Positions 14,563-23,306 of a DNA stretch of 37,272 bases are shown here, one piece after another. The notes under the pieces are model-generated. The model was given only the letters and a program-made list of their open reading frames with translations. It had not been told where the DNA came from and did no database searches. Position 1 is the stretch's first letter, and every line of letters starts with the position of its first letter. This stretch comes from Verrucolacustris sp044348085 (GTDB lineage: Bacteria; Verrucomicrobiota; Verrucomicrobiia; Methylacidiphilales; Verrucolacustridaceae), in the NCBI GenBank assembly GCA_044348085.1, contig JBIKTM010000016.1:1-37272 (forward strand), in the 5' to 3' direction. The position numbers were made by a program, and so were the translations under genes.

Positions 14563-17500
14563 TTAAGCCTTGGTTGCCACGGGGGCGGCGTGGGGTTGGG
14601 CGGGAGGGAGAGTGGATACAGGAGGGTGGGGCACGACTTTCCAGAACTTCTTAGAGGCGGTTTCCCATTGAGCCAGGATCTCTTTGGCTTTCTTGCTCTC
14701 GGTGGCCTCGAGATGTTGGTAAATGATGGCTTGTAGGGATTTTGTGTCATCGCCGCCTGTCAGTCTTTCCAAGCCGACCATTCCTGTGTTTAAGCGTTGG
14801 GGGAAGGTTCCGTCCTCATCTAACACATACGCAATTCCGCCTGACATTCCCGCGCCAAAGTTTTTCCCCGTAGGACCCAAAACAACAACTGTGCCCCGCG
14901 TCATATATTCGCAGCCGTGATCCCCCAGGCCTTCGATGACAGCCGTGGCACCGCTATTCCGTACCGCGAACCGTTCGCCGGCTTGGCCGTAAGCAAAAAG
15001 CTTCCCGCCCGTTGCTCCATACAGGCAGGTGTTGCCGCAGATTGAGTTTAGCGATGGATCAAATGTCGTTCCTTTTGTGGGGATCAGGACGATCTCTCCG
15101 CCTGACATTGATTTTCCGACGTAGTCATTCGCTTCCCCGTGAAGGGTCATTTTCACGCCGTTGACAAGAAAGACGCCAAAAGATTGGCCGCTGGAGCCTT
15201 CGAATTTGAGGGTGATACTGCCGTCCGCGAGTCCCTCGTCTCCGTAGCGATAGGCGATCTCACCACTGAGTGCGGCACCCACGGAGCGATGGGAGTTATT
15301 GATTTTGTAGGACAGTTTGGCTTTTCGCTTTTTGGAGAGGGCATCCTTGGCGTCCTGCATGATCCGGGCATCGATAGGTTGATCCTCAAGCTTATCGTTT
15401 CGCTCCCAAGTGTGGTGGCGGGGTGCAAGGGGATCGACATCGGGCACGGAAAGGAGGGGTTGCAGATTTACCTTTGCGGCTTTGGGATGATTTTCTGGTG
15501 TGAAAGCTTCCAGAAGCTCGGGGTGTCCAATAATTTCATTTAGTTTTCGAACACCGAGAGAGGCAAGGATTTTACGAACATCCTCGGCCACGGCGTTAAA
15601 AAAGTCGACGACCGCCTCGGGGGTTCCACGGAACTTTGCCCGGAACTTGTCATCTTGAGTCGCGACCCCCGTAGGGCAGTTGTTGAGATGGCACTGGCGA
15701 ACAAAGACGCATCCCAGGGCAATCAGGGCTGAAGTTCCGAAATTAAACTCCTCCGCACCTAGGAGAGAGGCGACAACGATATCGTGGCCTGTCCGAATAC
15801 CTCCGTCCGTTCGGAGTGTGATGCGATTCCGGAGGCCGTTGAGAAGAAGAACTTGCTGGGTCTCGGCTACCCCTAACTCCCACGGGCTTCCTGCGTACTT
15901 AATGGAAGAGAGGGGGGATGCACCTGTTCCACCGTCGTGGCCAGCGATCAGGACAACGTCAGCATGGGCTTTGGCTACTCCTGCGGCGATGGTTCCGACT
16001 CCTGCCTCTGCCACAAGTTTAACGCAGATCTTTGCACGAGGATTGACCTGTTTGAGGTCGTAAATCAGTTGGGCTAGATCCTCGATGCTATAAATATCGT
16101 GGTGAGGCGGAGGTGAAATGAGCATCACCCCAGGGGTGGAGCGGCGAAGAGTCGCAATGAGCGGGGAGACCTTATGGCCTGGTAGTTGCCCGCCTTCGCC
16201 TGGCTTGGCTCCTTGAGCAATTTTAATTTCAAGCTCGGTCGCACTCGCAAGGTACTCTGCGGTGACTCCAAACCGTCCTGATGCCACCTGTTTAATCCTA
16301 CTATTCTTTGAATCCCCATTTTCCATGGTGGCGAAGCGGGCACGGTCTTCGCCTCCTTCACCGGAATTGGATTTCCCCCCGATCCGATTCATCGCGATGG
16401 CGAGAACCTCGTGCGCTTCAGGGGATAGGGCTCCGAGGGACATTCCAGCTGTGGTAAAGCGGCGACGAATATCTTCAATCGGCTCCACTTCCTCCAAAGG
16501 GATCGGGGTGCGACCGGATTTGAGGCGGAGTAAGTGGCGAATTGTTATCGGGGTATTTTTGTTTAAAGAATCCACATAAGCTTGGTACTGTGCGGGAGAG
16601 TTGCGCTGATCAGCCCCCTTAAGGCCTACAAAAGCTTGGAGGGCTTGGATGGTTGGGGGAGTGATGGCATGAACTTCCCCGTCTCGGCGCCAGCGGTACA
16701 CCCCCGCATCGGGGAGACGCTCTGTGGAGTTTGCAGCGGCTGCGTAACCTTCCGTGTGGCGAAGGATGGTTTCGTCAGCCAACTCAGGAACTTCGATTCC
16801 TGCGACTTGAGAAGGGGTGTCGGTAAAGTGATTACGAATGAGGGAAGGTCCGATTCCGACAGCCTCAAATAGTTGACTTCCGTGGTAGCTGCTCAGCATG
16901 CAGATTCCCATCTTTGACATAATTTTGAGCAGTCCTTTATCGATGGCTTGTCGGTAGGCATTGATGATTTTAGCTGCATCCAAATCTGGAAGGGCGCCTT
17001 CGGCTTGCCATCGCGCGGCCAGTTCCCAAACGAGATAGGGGCTGACGGCTGAGGCTCCAAAGCTAAGGAGACAAGCGAAGTGGTGGACATCTCTGCAATC
17101 GGCCGTATCCGCGATAAGGGAGGTGCGCATTCTCAGGCCAGCACGGATTAAGCTGTGATGAACAGATGAGATAGCCAGAAGCATAGGTAGGGAGGCCTGT
17201 TCCGCGGTTGTTCCGCGATCGGAGAGGCAGAGGATGGAGGCGCCTTCTTTGACAGCCGAGGCGGCTTCATCGCTAATTTCGCGAAGGCGTTTTTCAAAAG
17301 CCTGAACACCGCCGGAGATTGGAAATAGGACAGAGATGGTTTTCGAGCGAAGACCCGAATCTTTTCGGCCTAAAATTTCTGAGAGTTCCGCGGGAGCGAT
17401 AACAGGAGAGTCGAGGCGAAGAAGGCGAACATGATCCGGGCCATCGGTAAGCCAGTTGGGTCGGGTGCCCAGGTAGACCGTTGTGGACATGACCAGCTTT

Positions 17501-19116
17501 TCGCGGATGGGGTCGATCGGGGGGTTGGTGACTTGGGCAAAGAGTTGGCGGAAGTATTGGTAAAAGAGGCGCGCGCGGCGTGAGAAAACGGCCAAGGCGG
17601 CATCATCCCCCATCGAGCCTGTGGCCTCCTCGCCCTTTTGTATCATGGGGAGTAGAATGACTTTGAGTTCCTCGTCGCTGTAACCAAAGGAGAGGAGTTT
17701 GGAGGTGAGATCAGTGGGGACGGGCGGGAGTTGAGGGGAAACTTTAGGCAGAGTTTGAAGGCCATCTTTGACCCACTGGCCGTACGGCTTTTCAGAGGCT
17801 GCAAAATTTTTGATGTCTGCGTTGCGGAGTAGTTTTTTGTTTACCGTATCGACGGCGATCATTTCCCCTGGGGCCAGACGACCTTTTTCAATAATTGATT
17901 TCTCAGGAATGTCGCCGATTCCAACCTCTGAGCCCATGAGAAAGAGGCCATCCTTTGTGATTTTGTACCGAGCGGGGCGTAGCCCATTTCGGTCGAGGCA
18001 AGCGGCCACGATTCGACCATCGCTAAAGGCGAGAGCGGCAGGTCCGTCCCAGGGTTCGTTGAGGCACTCGTGATACTCGTAAAAGGCCCGAACTTCTGGG
18101 GAGAGGGATTCTTCCGAGCGATATGCGGAAGGGACAAGCATGAGCATCGCGTGGAGCGGGCCGCGGCCTGAGATGGATAGAAGTTCGAATGCGTTATCGA
18201 GGCTGGAGGAGTCGCTTCCGCCAGGTTGAATGATTGGATGAAGCAGAGGCAGATCGGATGGGTTAAGGGCAGGATTGGAGAGGTCCGCCTCGCGGGCGTG
18301 GACCCAGTGCCGGTTGCCACGGAGGGTGTTGATTTCTCCGTTGTGAGCCACCATTCGGAAAGGGTGAGCGAGGGGCCACGTGGGGAAGGTGTTTGTGCTG
18401 TAGCGTTGATGAAAAACGGAGAGAGAAGTTTCGTAGGCGGGGTCCTGAAGATCTAGATAGAAACTTTTGAGTTGGGTGCCCGTGAGCATTCCCTTGTAGA
18501 CGATGACACGCGAGCTGAAGGAGGGGATGTAGAAAGGGGGAGTCCGATCCGTGGCGCAGCGGTGTTCAATTTCGTTGCGAGAGAGAAAGAGGGACATTTC
18601 AAAATTGTCATCCGACATTTTCTTGGCATCCGGTCGTGCGACGAGGAGTTGCTCGATCCGGGGAGCGGAGAGGGCTGCTTTTTCTCCTAGGATGCGAGGG
18701 TTGACGGGAACGACACGCCAACCAAGAAAAACGAGACCGCGACGGACGACTACTTCCTCTGCGATGCGGCGAATGTGGGCTTGGGCGTACTTGTCTTGTG
18801 CCGGGAGAAAGAAAAATCCAATTCCAAGATCCCCTTCGGAGTAAAGTTGGTGACCAAGTTTTTCTACCTCGCGACGAAAGAGTTTCGTGGGAATTTGAGT
18901 TAGGATGCCGGCCCCGTCGCCTGACTTTGCGTCTGCATCAAGAGCGCCCCGATGGGCGAGTTGGCAGACACAGTTAAGGGCACGTTCGAGAATGGAGCGG
19001 GTGCGTCTGCCTTGGATATCTGCGACAATTCCGACCCCGCAAGCATCGTGTTCATGGGACGGATGGTAGAGCCCTTGAGCGGGGGGCATCGCGTGGTTAA
19101 GAGGGAATCGCGGCAT
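14563..19116 (-). CDS. gltB: Glutamate synthase, large subunit
   Basis: Glutamine:2-oxoglutarate amidotransferase of ammonium assimilation. The N-terminal amidotransferase domain starts with the nucleophilic Cys26 in HEHDACGVGIVAD after a short propeptide. It is followed by the central domain, the FMN-binding synthase domain (KPGEGGQLPGHKVSPLIA, VLIAGHDGGTGASPLSSIKY) with the 3Fe-4S cysteines in CVFVRQCHLNNCPTGVATQ, and the C-terminal beta-helix domain (GGEIVLIP, YGATGGKLFAYGQAGERFAVRNSG split across repeats). The 1517 residues match NADPH- and ferredoxin-dependent forms alike. No gltD gene is in the window, so the electron donor cannot be decided. It is transcribed divergently from nadK. Confidence 0.96.
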   Translation of the reverse strand: MPRFPLNHAMPPAQGLYHPSHEHDACGVGIVADIQGRRTRSILERALNCVCQLAHRGALDADAKSGDGAGILTQIPTKLFRREVEKLGHQLYSEGDLGIGFFFLPAQDKYAQAHIRRIAEEVVVRRGLVFLGWRVVPVNPRILGEKAALSAPRIEQLLVARPDAKKMSDDNFEMSLFLSRNEIEHRCATDRTPPFYIPSFSSRVIVYKGMLTGTQLKSFYLDLQDPAYETSLSVFHQRYSTNTFPTWPLAHPFRMVAHNGEINTLRGNRHWVHAREADLSNPALNPSDLPLLHPIIQPGGSDSSSLDNAFELLSISGRGPLHAMLMLVPSAYRSEESLSPEVRAFYEYHECLNEPWDGPAALAFSDGRIVAACLDRNGLRPARYKITKDGLFLMGSEVGIGDIPEKSIIEKGRLAPGEMIAVDTVNKKLLRNADIKNFAASEKPYGQWVKDGLQTLPKVSPQLPPVPTDLTSKLLSFGYSDEELKVILLPMIQKGEEATGSMGDDAALAVFSRRARLFYQYFRQLFAQVTNPPIDPIREKLVMSTTVYLGTRPNWLTDGPDHVRLLRLDSPVIAPAELSEILGRKDSGLRSKTISVLFPISGGVQAFEKRLREISDEAASAVKEGASILCLSDRGTTAEQASLPMLLAISSVHHSLIRAGLRMRTSLIADTADCRDVHHFACLLSFGASAVSPYLVWELAARWQAEGALPDLDAAKIINAYRQAIDKGLLKIMSKMGICMLSSYHGSQLFEAVGIGPSLIRNHFTDTPSQVAGIEVPELADETILRHTEGYAAAANSTERLPDAGVYRWRRDGEVHAITPPTIQALQAFVGLKGADQRNSPAQYQAYVDSLNKNTPITIRHLLRLKSGRTPIPLEEVEPIEDIRRRFTTAGMSLGALSPEAHEVLAIAMNRIGGKSNSGEGGEDRARFATMENGDSKNSRIKQVASGRFGVTAEYLASATELEIKIAQGAKPGEGGQLPGHKVSPLIATLRRSTPGVMLISPPPHHDIYSIEDLAQLIYDLKQVNPRAKICVKLVAEAGVGTIAAGVAKAHADVVLIAGHDGGTGASPLSSIKYAGSPWELGVAETQQVLLLNGLRNRITLRTDGGIRTGHDIVVASLLGAEEFNFGTSALIALGCVFVRQCHLNNCPTGVATQDDKFRAKFRGTPEAVVDFFNAVAEDVRKILASLGVRKLNEIIGHPELLEAFTPENHPKAAKVNLQPLLSVPDVDPLAPRHHTWERNDKLEDQPIDARIMQDAKDALSKKRKAKLSYKINNSHRSVGAALSGEIAYRYGDEGLADGSITLKFEGSSGQSFGVFLVNGVKMTLHGEANDYVGKSMSGGEIVLIPTKGTTFDPSLNSICGNTCLYGATGGKLFAYGQAGERFAVRNSGATAVIEGLGDHGCEYMTRGTVVVLGPTGKNFGAGMSGGIAYVLDEDGTFPQRLNTGMVGLERLTGGDDTKSLQAIIYQHLEATESKKAKEILAQWETASKKFWKVVPHPPVSTLPPAQPHAAPVATKA

Positions 19117-19201
19117 GGAGAGCTTATAATACTTCAGAGAGAGTTTGGCGCAAGAGTGGGAATCCTCTTGAGGGATAAGGCTTTTGGGGGAATTGTGGAG
19201 T

Positions 19202-20068
19202 ATGGCTCGTTACTCTCATGCCAAGAACCCAAGAATTCGGCACGTGCTCGTCTGCTTGCGTCGTGGGAAGCCTGGGGCGGTGGGAGTTGGGATGGTTTTA
19301 AAATCGATCTTTCGTCAAGCTGGGGTGAGTGCCCGGTGGGTTTCGGAGGGTGGATTAGCCCGAGCCAAGCGGGGAAGAATTGATGCGGTGTTTGTGGGAG
19401 GCGGGGATGGGACGATGCTTCACGCGGCTCAATCAACGATGGGGTGGGGAATTCCTCTTTTAGGGATCAATCTTGGATCTCTGGGTTTTTTGACTTCGAT
19501 CAAGGCAGGGGAAGTGGGGATGGTTTTGCCAGAGATTTTAAGTGGGCGGTATGGTTTGAGCACGCGGAGCGTTCTCTCGGTCAAATTATCGGGAGGAAAT
19601 AAGTCGTGGAGTGCACTGAATGAGGTCTCTGTCGGACCGCAGGCGGGGCAATTGATGGTGAGGGTTCGGGTCAAGGTAGGGGGAGAAGTTTTAACGGAGT
19701 ATCATGCGGACGGACTTTTGGTTGCAAGTCCGACGGGATCGACGGCGTACTCCCTTTCGGCTGGAGGACCATTGGTAAGTCCAAAGGCGAGAGCGATGGT
19801 GCTGACTCCTGTATGTGCTCATGCGATGGCGCAGAGACCTGTGGTGGTCGGGGAGCAGGAGGGTGTGGAGTTAACCTTGAGTGAAGGAGAACCGAGCGCG
19901 GTTGTTAGGTTGGATGGAAAGAAGATTGGAAATCTGAGTCGAGGAGGTTCTCTGCGGGTGGAGGTAGGGCGATCTGTGGTTCGTCTTATGCATCCTGCTG
20001 GATTCGGTTTCTACGGTTTGACTCGTCAGAAATTAGGGTGGAGCGGTGCGGCAGGAGTATCACGATGA
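19202..20068 (+). CDS. nadK: NAD kinase
   Basis: Phosphorylates NAD to NADP. The diagnostic motifs are FVGGGDGTMLHAA (GGDGT with the catalytic Asp), INLGSLGFLTSIK, ALNEVSV, and the nucleotide-binding SPTGSTAYSLSAGGPLVSP. From the ATG at 19202 the protein is 288 residues, and GGGGGAA about nine bases upstream makes this the best start. An in-frame TTG at 19184 would add six residues. It heads an overlapping set of genes (ptsN-like, LacI-type, deaminase) and diverges from gltB. Supplying NADP next to glutamate synthase is suggestive but may be chance. Confidence 0.96.
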   Translation: MARYSHAKNPRIRHVLVCLRRGKPGAVGVGMVLKSIFRQAGVSARWVSEGGLARAKRGRIDAVFVGGGDGTMLHAAQSTMGWGIPLLGINLGSLGFLTSIKAGEVGMVLPEILSGRYGLSTRSVLSVKLSGGNKSWSALNEVSVGPQAGQLMVRVRVKVGGEVLTEYHADGLLVASPTGSTAYSLSAGGPLVSPKARAMVLTPVCAHAMAQRPVVVGEQEGVELTLSEGEPSAVVRLDGKKIGNLSRGGSLRVEVGRSVVRLMHPAGFGFYGLTRQKLGWSGAAGVSR

Positions 20069-20523
20069 AACTGGTCGAACTGCTACAGCCGAGTCACATC
20101 CTGTTGGATTTACAGGAGACCAAGCGAACAACGGCCATTCACAAGGTTGCATCGTTATTAGATAAGGATGAAGGGGTCACTCATTTTCAGGGATTTTACG
20201 ATGAGCTACTAGCTAGGGAGCGTGTGGAGGCGACGAGCTTAGGAAACGGGGTGGCTTTTCCCCATGCGCGAACAGATCATGTGAAACGCCTTGTTTTGGC
20301 GGTGGGGCGGAGCCAAGCGGGCGTAAATTTTGAAAATGGTGGAGAGAACATTCATTTTATTTTTGTGATTGGAACCCCACGAAGAATGGTGACTGAATAT
20401 TTGGCTTTGGTGGGGGCGATGGCTCGGATTTTGAGGCAAGATGAGGTGAGAGAGAAATTGATGCAGGTGAAGACACCAGAGGAATTTCTGGCTGCCTTGG
20501 CGGAGGATCCAGAAGCGGTGTGA
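20065..20523 (+). CDS. PTS EIIA domain protein (PtsN/fructose-type)
   Basis: Single-domain EIIA of the fructose/mannitol/nitrogen type, about 152 residues. The phosphorylatable His lies in GNGVAFPHARTDHVKR (His67 from the chosen start). The start MKLVELLQPSHILLDLQ and the end EFLAALAEDPEAV fit EIIANtr-like regulators. The ATG at 20065 overlaps the nadK stop in ATGA, so it is preferred over an upstream ATG at 20038. No EIIB or EIIC transporter domain is nearby, so it probably acts as a regulatory phosphoacceptor. Which pathway it reports to is unknown. Confidence 0.88.
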   Translation: MKLVELLQPSHILLDLQETKRTTAIHKVASLLDKDEGVTHFQGFYDELLARERVEATSLGNGVAFPHARTDHVKRLVLAVGRSQAGVNFENGGENIHFIFVIGTPRRMVTEYLALVGAMARILRQDEVREKLMQVKTPEEFLAALAEDPEAV

Positions 20524-21530
20524 AAGTTCGGTTGCGCGATTTGGCGGAAGGGTTGGGGCTTTCCGTGATGGCAGTGTCGAAGGCCTTGCGGGATGCGCCG
20601 GATATTGGGGCGGCGACAAAAGCGCGGGTCCAAGCGGAGGCAAAACGAAAAGGGTATTGGCCCAATGAAGCGGCCCGCAGTCTGCGGGTAAAACAGAGTG
20701 GCTGGGTGGGGTTGGTTTTGCCTGATCTGGCTTCGGAGGAGGGTCCGATGGTGTCGGGTGGGCTTGTGGAGGCGGCTCAGGAGTCAGGAATCGCAGTTTT
20801 GGTTGGAATCGCCCGAACAGCCAAGGAGGAAATGGAGCAGGTGCGTGCAATGATTGGGCGAGGGGCGGAGGCAATCTTTTTACTCCCCAGAATCAGTACG
20901 GAGCATCGGTCGGCCGCCTTGGAGCTTGTGAACCAAGCGGGTTGTCCGGTTGTCTTTTTGAAGCGGTATCCAGCGGATGTTGGATTAGGGAGTGGAAAGG
21001 TGAGTTGGGCTGTACGGGATATGAAGGGGGCGGCAGATCTTGTGCTGGATCATTTTTATGACTTAGGGCATCGGCGAGTGGCTTATGTGGGTGGTCACTC
21101 CGCAGCGAGAAGTCATGCGATTCACATGCAAGCCGTTGTGGAGGGTAGTGAAAAAAGGGGGATGACGTTGATTGGAGGAGGCAGGATGGTGGGGTTGGAT
21201 TCAGAAGATGCAGCCAAGGAGATGATGAAAATTCTTGAAAAAAAGGATCCACCAACAGGGGTTATTTGTGGAACCGATATTTTAGCGGGCGGGGCGATTC
21301 GGGCCTGTGTGGAGAAAGGAGTTCTCGTTCCGCAAGGATTGAGTGTGAGTGGGGTGGGAGATGGTGAGTTTTCTCGCCATGGAGTCGTGCCTTTGACTAC
21401 CGTGCGTTTCCCAAGTCTGGGTAGATTGGGATTTGAGCTTTGGAAAAAAGGGCGAGAAGATGATTCAGTAATGAAACCGGTGCTTGTAAAGGGGGAGTTG
21501 ATTGTCCGAACCTCGACAGGAAAGGCCTAA
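20520..21530 (+). CDS. LacI-family transcriptional regulator
   Basis: DNA-binding regulator with an N-terminal LacI helix-turn-helix (RLRDLAEGLGLSVMAVSKALRD, given here as LRDLAEGLGLSVMAVSKALR, residues 5-24) and hinge (AEAKRKGYWPNEAARSLR). It continues into a periplasmic-binding-protein-like effector domain from about residue 60 (GWVGLVLPDLASEEG, DLGHRRVAYVGGH, TGVICGTDILAGGAIRAC, LTTVRFP). At 336 residues it has the family length. The start is a GTG in a GTGA overlap with the EIIA gene. The effector is unknown. Its place between a PTS protein and a cytosine deaminase suggests control by a sugar or a nucleoside/base, which is inference. Confidence 0.92.
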   Translation: MKVRLRDLAEGLGLSVMAVSKALRDAPDIGAATKARVQAEAKRKGYWPNEAARSLRVKQSGWVGLVLPDLASEEGPMVSGGLVEAAQESGIAVLVGIARTAKEEMEQVRAMIGRGAEAIFLLPRISTEHRSAALELVNQAGCPVVFLKRYPADVGLGSGKVSWAVRDMKGAADLVLDHFYDLGHRRVAYVGGHSAARSHAIHMQAVVEGSEKRGMTLIGGGRMVGLDSEDAAKEMMKILEKKDPPTGVICGTDILAGGAIRACVEKGVLVPQGLSVSGVGDGEFSRHGVVPLTTVRFPSLGRLGFELWKKGREDDSVMKPVLVKGELIVRTSTGKA

Positions 21531-21533
21531 TTC

Positions 21534-21983
21534 ATGAAAACCAACTCACTCGATCTACAATTTATGAAGGAAGCGGAGGCGGAAGCTCGCCAAGGGTTAG
21601 CGGAAGGAGGGATTCCAATCGGCTCCATTCTAGTTAGAGGAAATAAGATTGTCGGGCGGGGTCATAATCAGCGGGTGCAAAAAGGGAGTGCGATTTTGCA
21701 TGGAGAGATGGATTGTTTGATGAATGCAGGAAGACAGAGAAGTTATCTGGATACGGTTATCTATTCGACCTTATGCCCTTGCTACATGTGTTCTGGCACG
21801 ATTGTGCAGTTCAAAATTCCAAGAGTAGTGGTTGGGGAGGCGGTCAATTTTCCTGGTGCCCCTGATTTTCTGCGATCCCATGGGGTCGAGGTGGTGATTT
21901 TGGATCAACCCTCGTTAGTGAAAATGATGGGGGATTTTATTCGAGCCAAACCGGAGTTGTGGAACGAAGATATTGCGGAGTAA
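21534..21983 (+). CDS. Cytosine deaminase-like protein (yeast FCY1 type)
   Basis: Zinc deaminase of the cytidine/deoxycytidylate deaminase fold, 149 residues. The zinc ligands and proton shuttle are His56 and Glu58 in ILHGEMD and the cysteine pair in PCYMC (Cys83, Cys86). Outside these motifs it follows my memory of yeast cytosine deaminase closely: EGGIPIGSILV, GRGHNQRVQKGSA, IPRVVVGEAVNFPG and the ending KPELWNEDIAE. This differs from bacterial CodA (an amidohydrolase) and from TadA. The likely reaction is cytosine to uracil plus ammonia. It follows the LacI-type gene by three bases and is convergent with hpt, so base salvage is a shared theme. Confidence 0.82.
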   Translation: MKTNSLDLQFMKEAEAEARQGLAEGGIPIGSILVRGNKIVGRGHNQRVQKGSAILHGEMDCLMNAGRQRSYLDTVIYSTLCPCYMCSGTIVQFKIPRVVVGEAVNFPGAPDFLRSHGVEVVILDQPSLVKMMGDFIRAKPELWNEDIAE

Positions 21984-22013
21984 TCCAAGCAGTGCAGTAA
22001 GCCACTGCGGGTG

Positions 22014-22541
22014 TTAGACTCCTGAGGGAAGGGTGCGGATGGAGGGGAGAGCGCGATATCGCTGGTCGAGATCGAGCCCGTAGCCCACGACAAATTCGTC
22101 TTTGATTACAAAACCGACCCAACGAGCTTTTATGGCGCGTAACCGTTTTCTTTTCTTGCTCAAAAGAACGCAGATCTGGACCGTGCGAGCACCCAATTTC
22201 TTGGCGTGAGCGCGAGTGCGGTCGAGAGTGAGTCCAGAATCTAGAATGTCGTCAATCAGGAGGATATCCCTGCCCACAAAGTTCCCACGGCAGTGGTGAA
22301 GCCCCCGGATTTTTCCAGTCGAGCGGGTGCCCTCATAGCTGGAGATATTCCAAAACTCGACCTCGGTATCTGGATCCAGATGACGAAGGAGATCGACAAC
22401 GAAAAAGACACTTCCTTTGAGAAGTGCGACGATTGTGAGAGGGCGGTTCTGGTAGGTTTTGCGGATGGACGCAGCTAAGGTTCGAACCCGACGACGGATT
22501 TGCGAAGCCGAGAGGTAGGGTTGCCCTGGGGGACGAATCAC
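22014..22541 (-). CDS. hpt: Hypoxanthine phosphoribosyltransferase
   Basis: Purine salvage enzyme that couples hypoxanthine or guanine to PRPP. The PRPP loop is ILLIDDILDSGLTL at residues 93-106 (a variant of the usual VEDIIDTG form). The first loop is ALLKGSVFFVVDLLRHL, and the base-binding end is FVIKDEFVVGYGLDLDQRYR followed by LPSI. The length of 175 residues is normal. The GTG start overlaps the stop of the upstream gene as GTGA, so the two are translated together. It is convergent with the cytosine deaminase gene. Confidence 0.93.
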   Translation of the reverse strand: MIRPPGQPYLSASQIRRRVRTLAASIRKTYQNRPLTIVALLKGSVFFVVDLLRHLDPDTEVEFWNISSYEGTRSTGKIRGLHHCRGNFVGRDILLIDDILDSGLTLDRTRAHAKKLGARTVQICVLLSKKRKRLRAIKARWVGFVIKDEFVVGYGLDLDQRYRALPSIRTLPSGV

Positions 22542-23215
22542 TGACCCGCAGCGGTTGGAGTTAGCTCAGCCAGTTCTTGCGTGATTTTTGCAGTGAGGGG
22601 ACCTGAAATTTTTAGATCGAGGCCTTTTTGAAACGAGTCGCGGGCATTTTTTTCTTCCTCAAGTTGGGCGAAGCATAGACCGGCGTAGTAGTACACAGCC
22701 TGAGAGGTCAGAGCATCTAGGGAAGCAGGGATTTTGGCGAGCTGATCCACGAGTTTTCTGAAATCCTCTCGTGCGATGCTGCGACGATTAAACATGGTTG
22801 GGAGGTGATAGTTGTTGATCGCTCGGATGAAGCGAACGTTTGGGTCGGTAGGGCGAATGGTGACGGCACGGTCCATGCAGTCGCGGCCGGCCATAAGATA
22901 CCGAAGTTTGCCTGGTCCGATAAAGGCGTCCCGGCTTGCAAGTGTGTAAGCACTGCCCAGATAAACAAGGAGGATGCCGTTGTCAGGTTGTTCCGCAGTC
23001 AGTTCCTCCAGCCAAGCCACAAGGCGTCGGGTAGCATCCTTATTGCCAGATTCGGCCAAGGAGTGCATTTCATAAATCTGATTGAGAAGGGGGTGCGAGT
23101 AGGTCTCTGATACGGGGGCAGAGGCGAGGGTCGGCGCAACAGATGCCAATGACAAAAGAGCGCCGAGGATTGGTAAATTAAGTTTAATAGTCAGGTTGAG
23201 CTCCTTGCCATACAC
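22538..23215 (-). CDS. Secreted helical-repeat (TPR-like) protein, function unknown
   Basis: A 225-residue protein with an N-terminal signal (LPILGALLSLASVAPTLASA) and then an alpha-helical repeat region. Segments such as YLGSAYTLASRDAFIGPGKL, DCMDRAVTIRPTDPNVRFIR and YYYAGLCFAQLEEEKNARDS read as degenerate tetratricopeptide units. This implies a periplasmic scaffold or binding role, but no specific function is evident. The frame opens at a GTG (23215). A strong AAGGAG lies inside the frame at 23201-23206, six bases before a CTG at codon 8, so the real start may be that CTG, which is just before the signal sequence. It overlaps hpt by four bases. Confidence 0.75.
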   Translation of the reverse strand: MYGKELNLTIKLNLPILGALLSLASVAPTLASAPVSETYSHPLLNQIYEMHSLAESGNKDATRRLVAWLEELTAEQPDNGILLVYLGSAYTLASRDAFIGPGKLRYLMAGRDCMDRAVTIRPTDPNVRFIRAINNYHLPTMFNRRSIAREDFRKLVDQLAKIPASLDALTSQAVYYYAGLCFAQLEEEKNARDSFQKGLDLKISGPLTAKITQELAELTPTAAGQ

Positions 23216-23306
23216 ATAAGAAGGTGTTTGCGAATAAGCAAGGGAAAATTCGATAGACCCACAAGGGGTTGTGGTTGATGGCTTTGAGTCGACGCAATGA
23301 AAAGGA

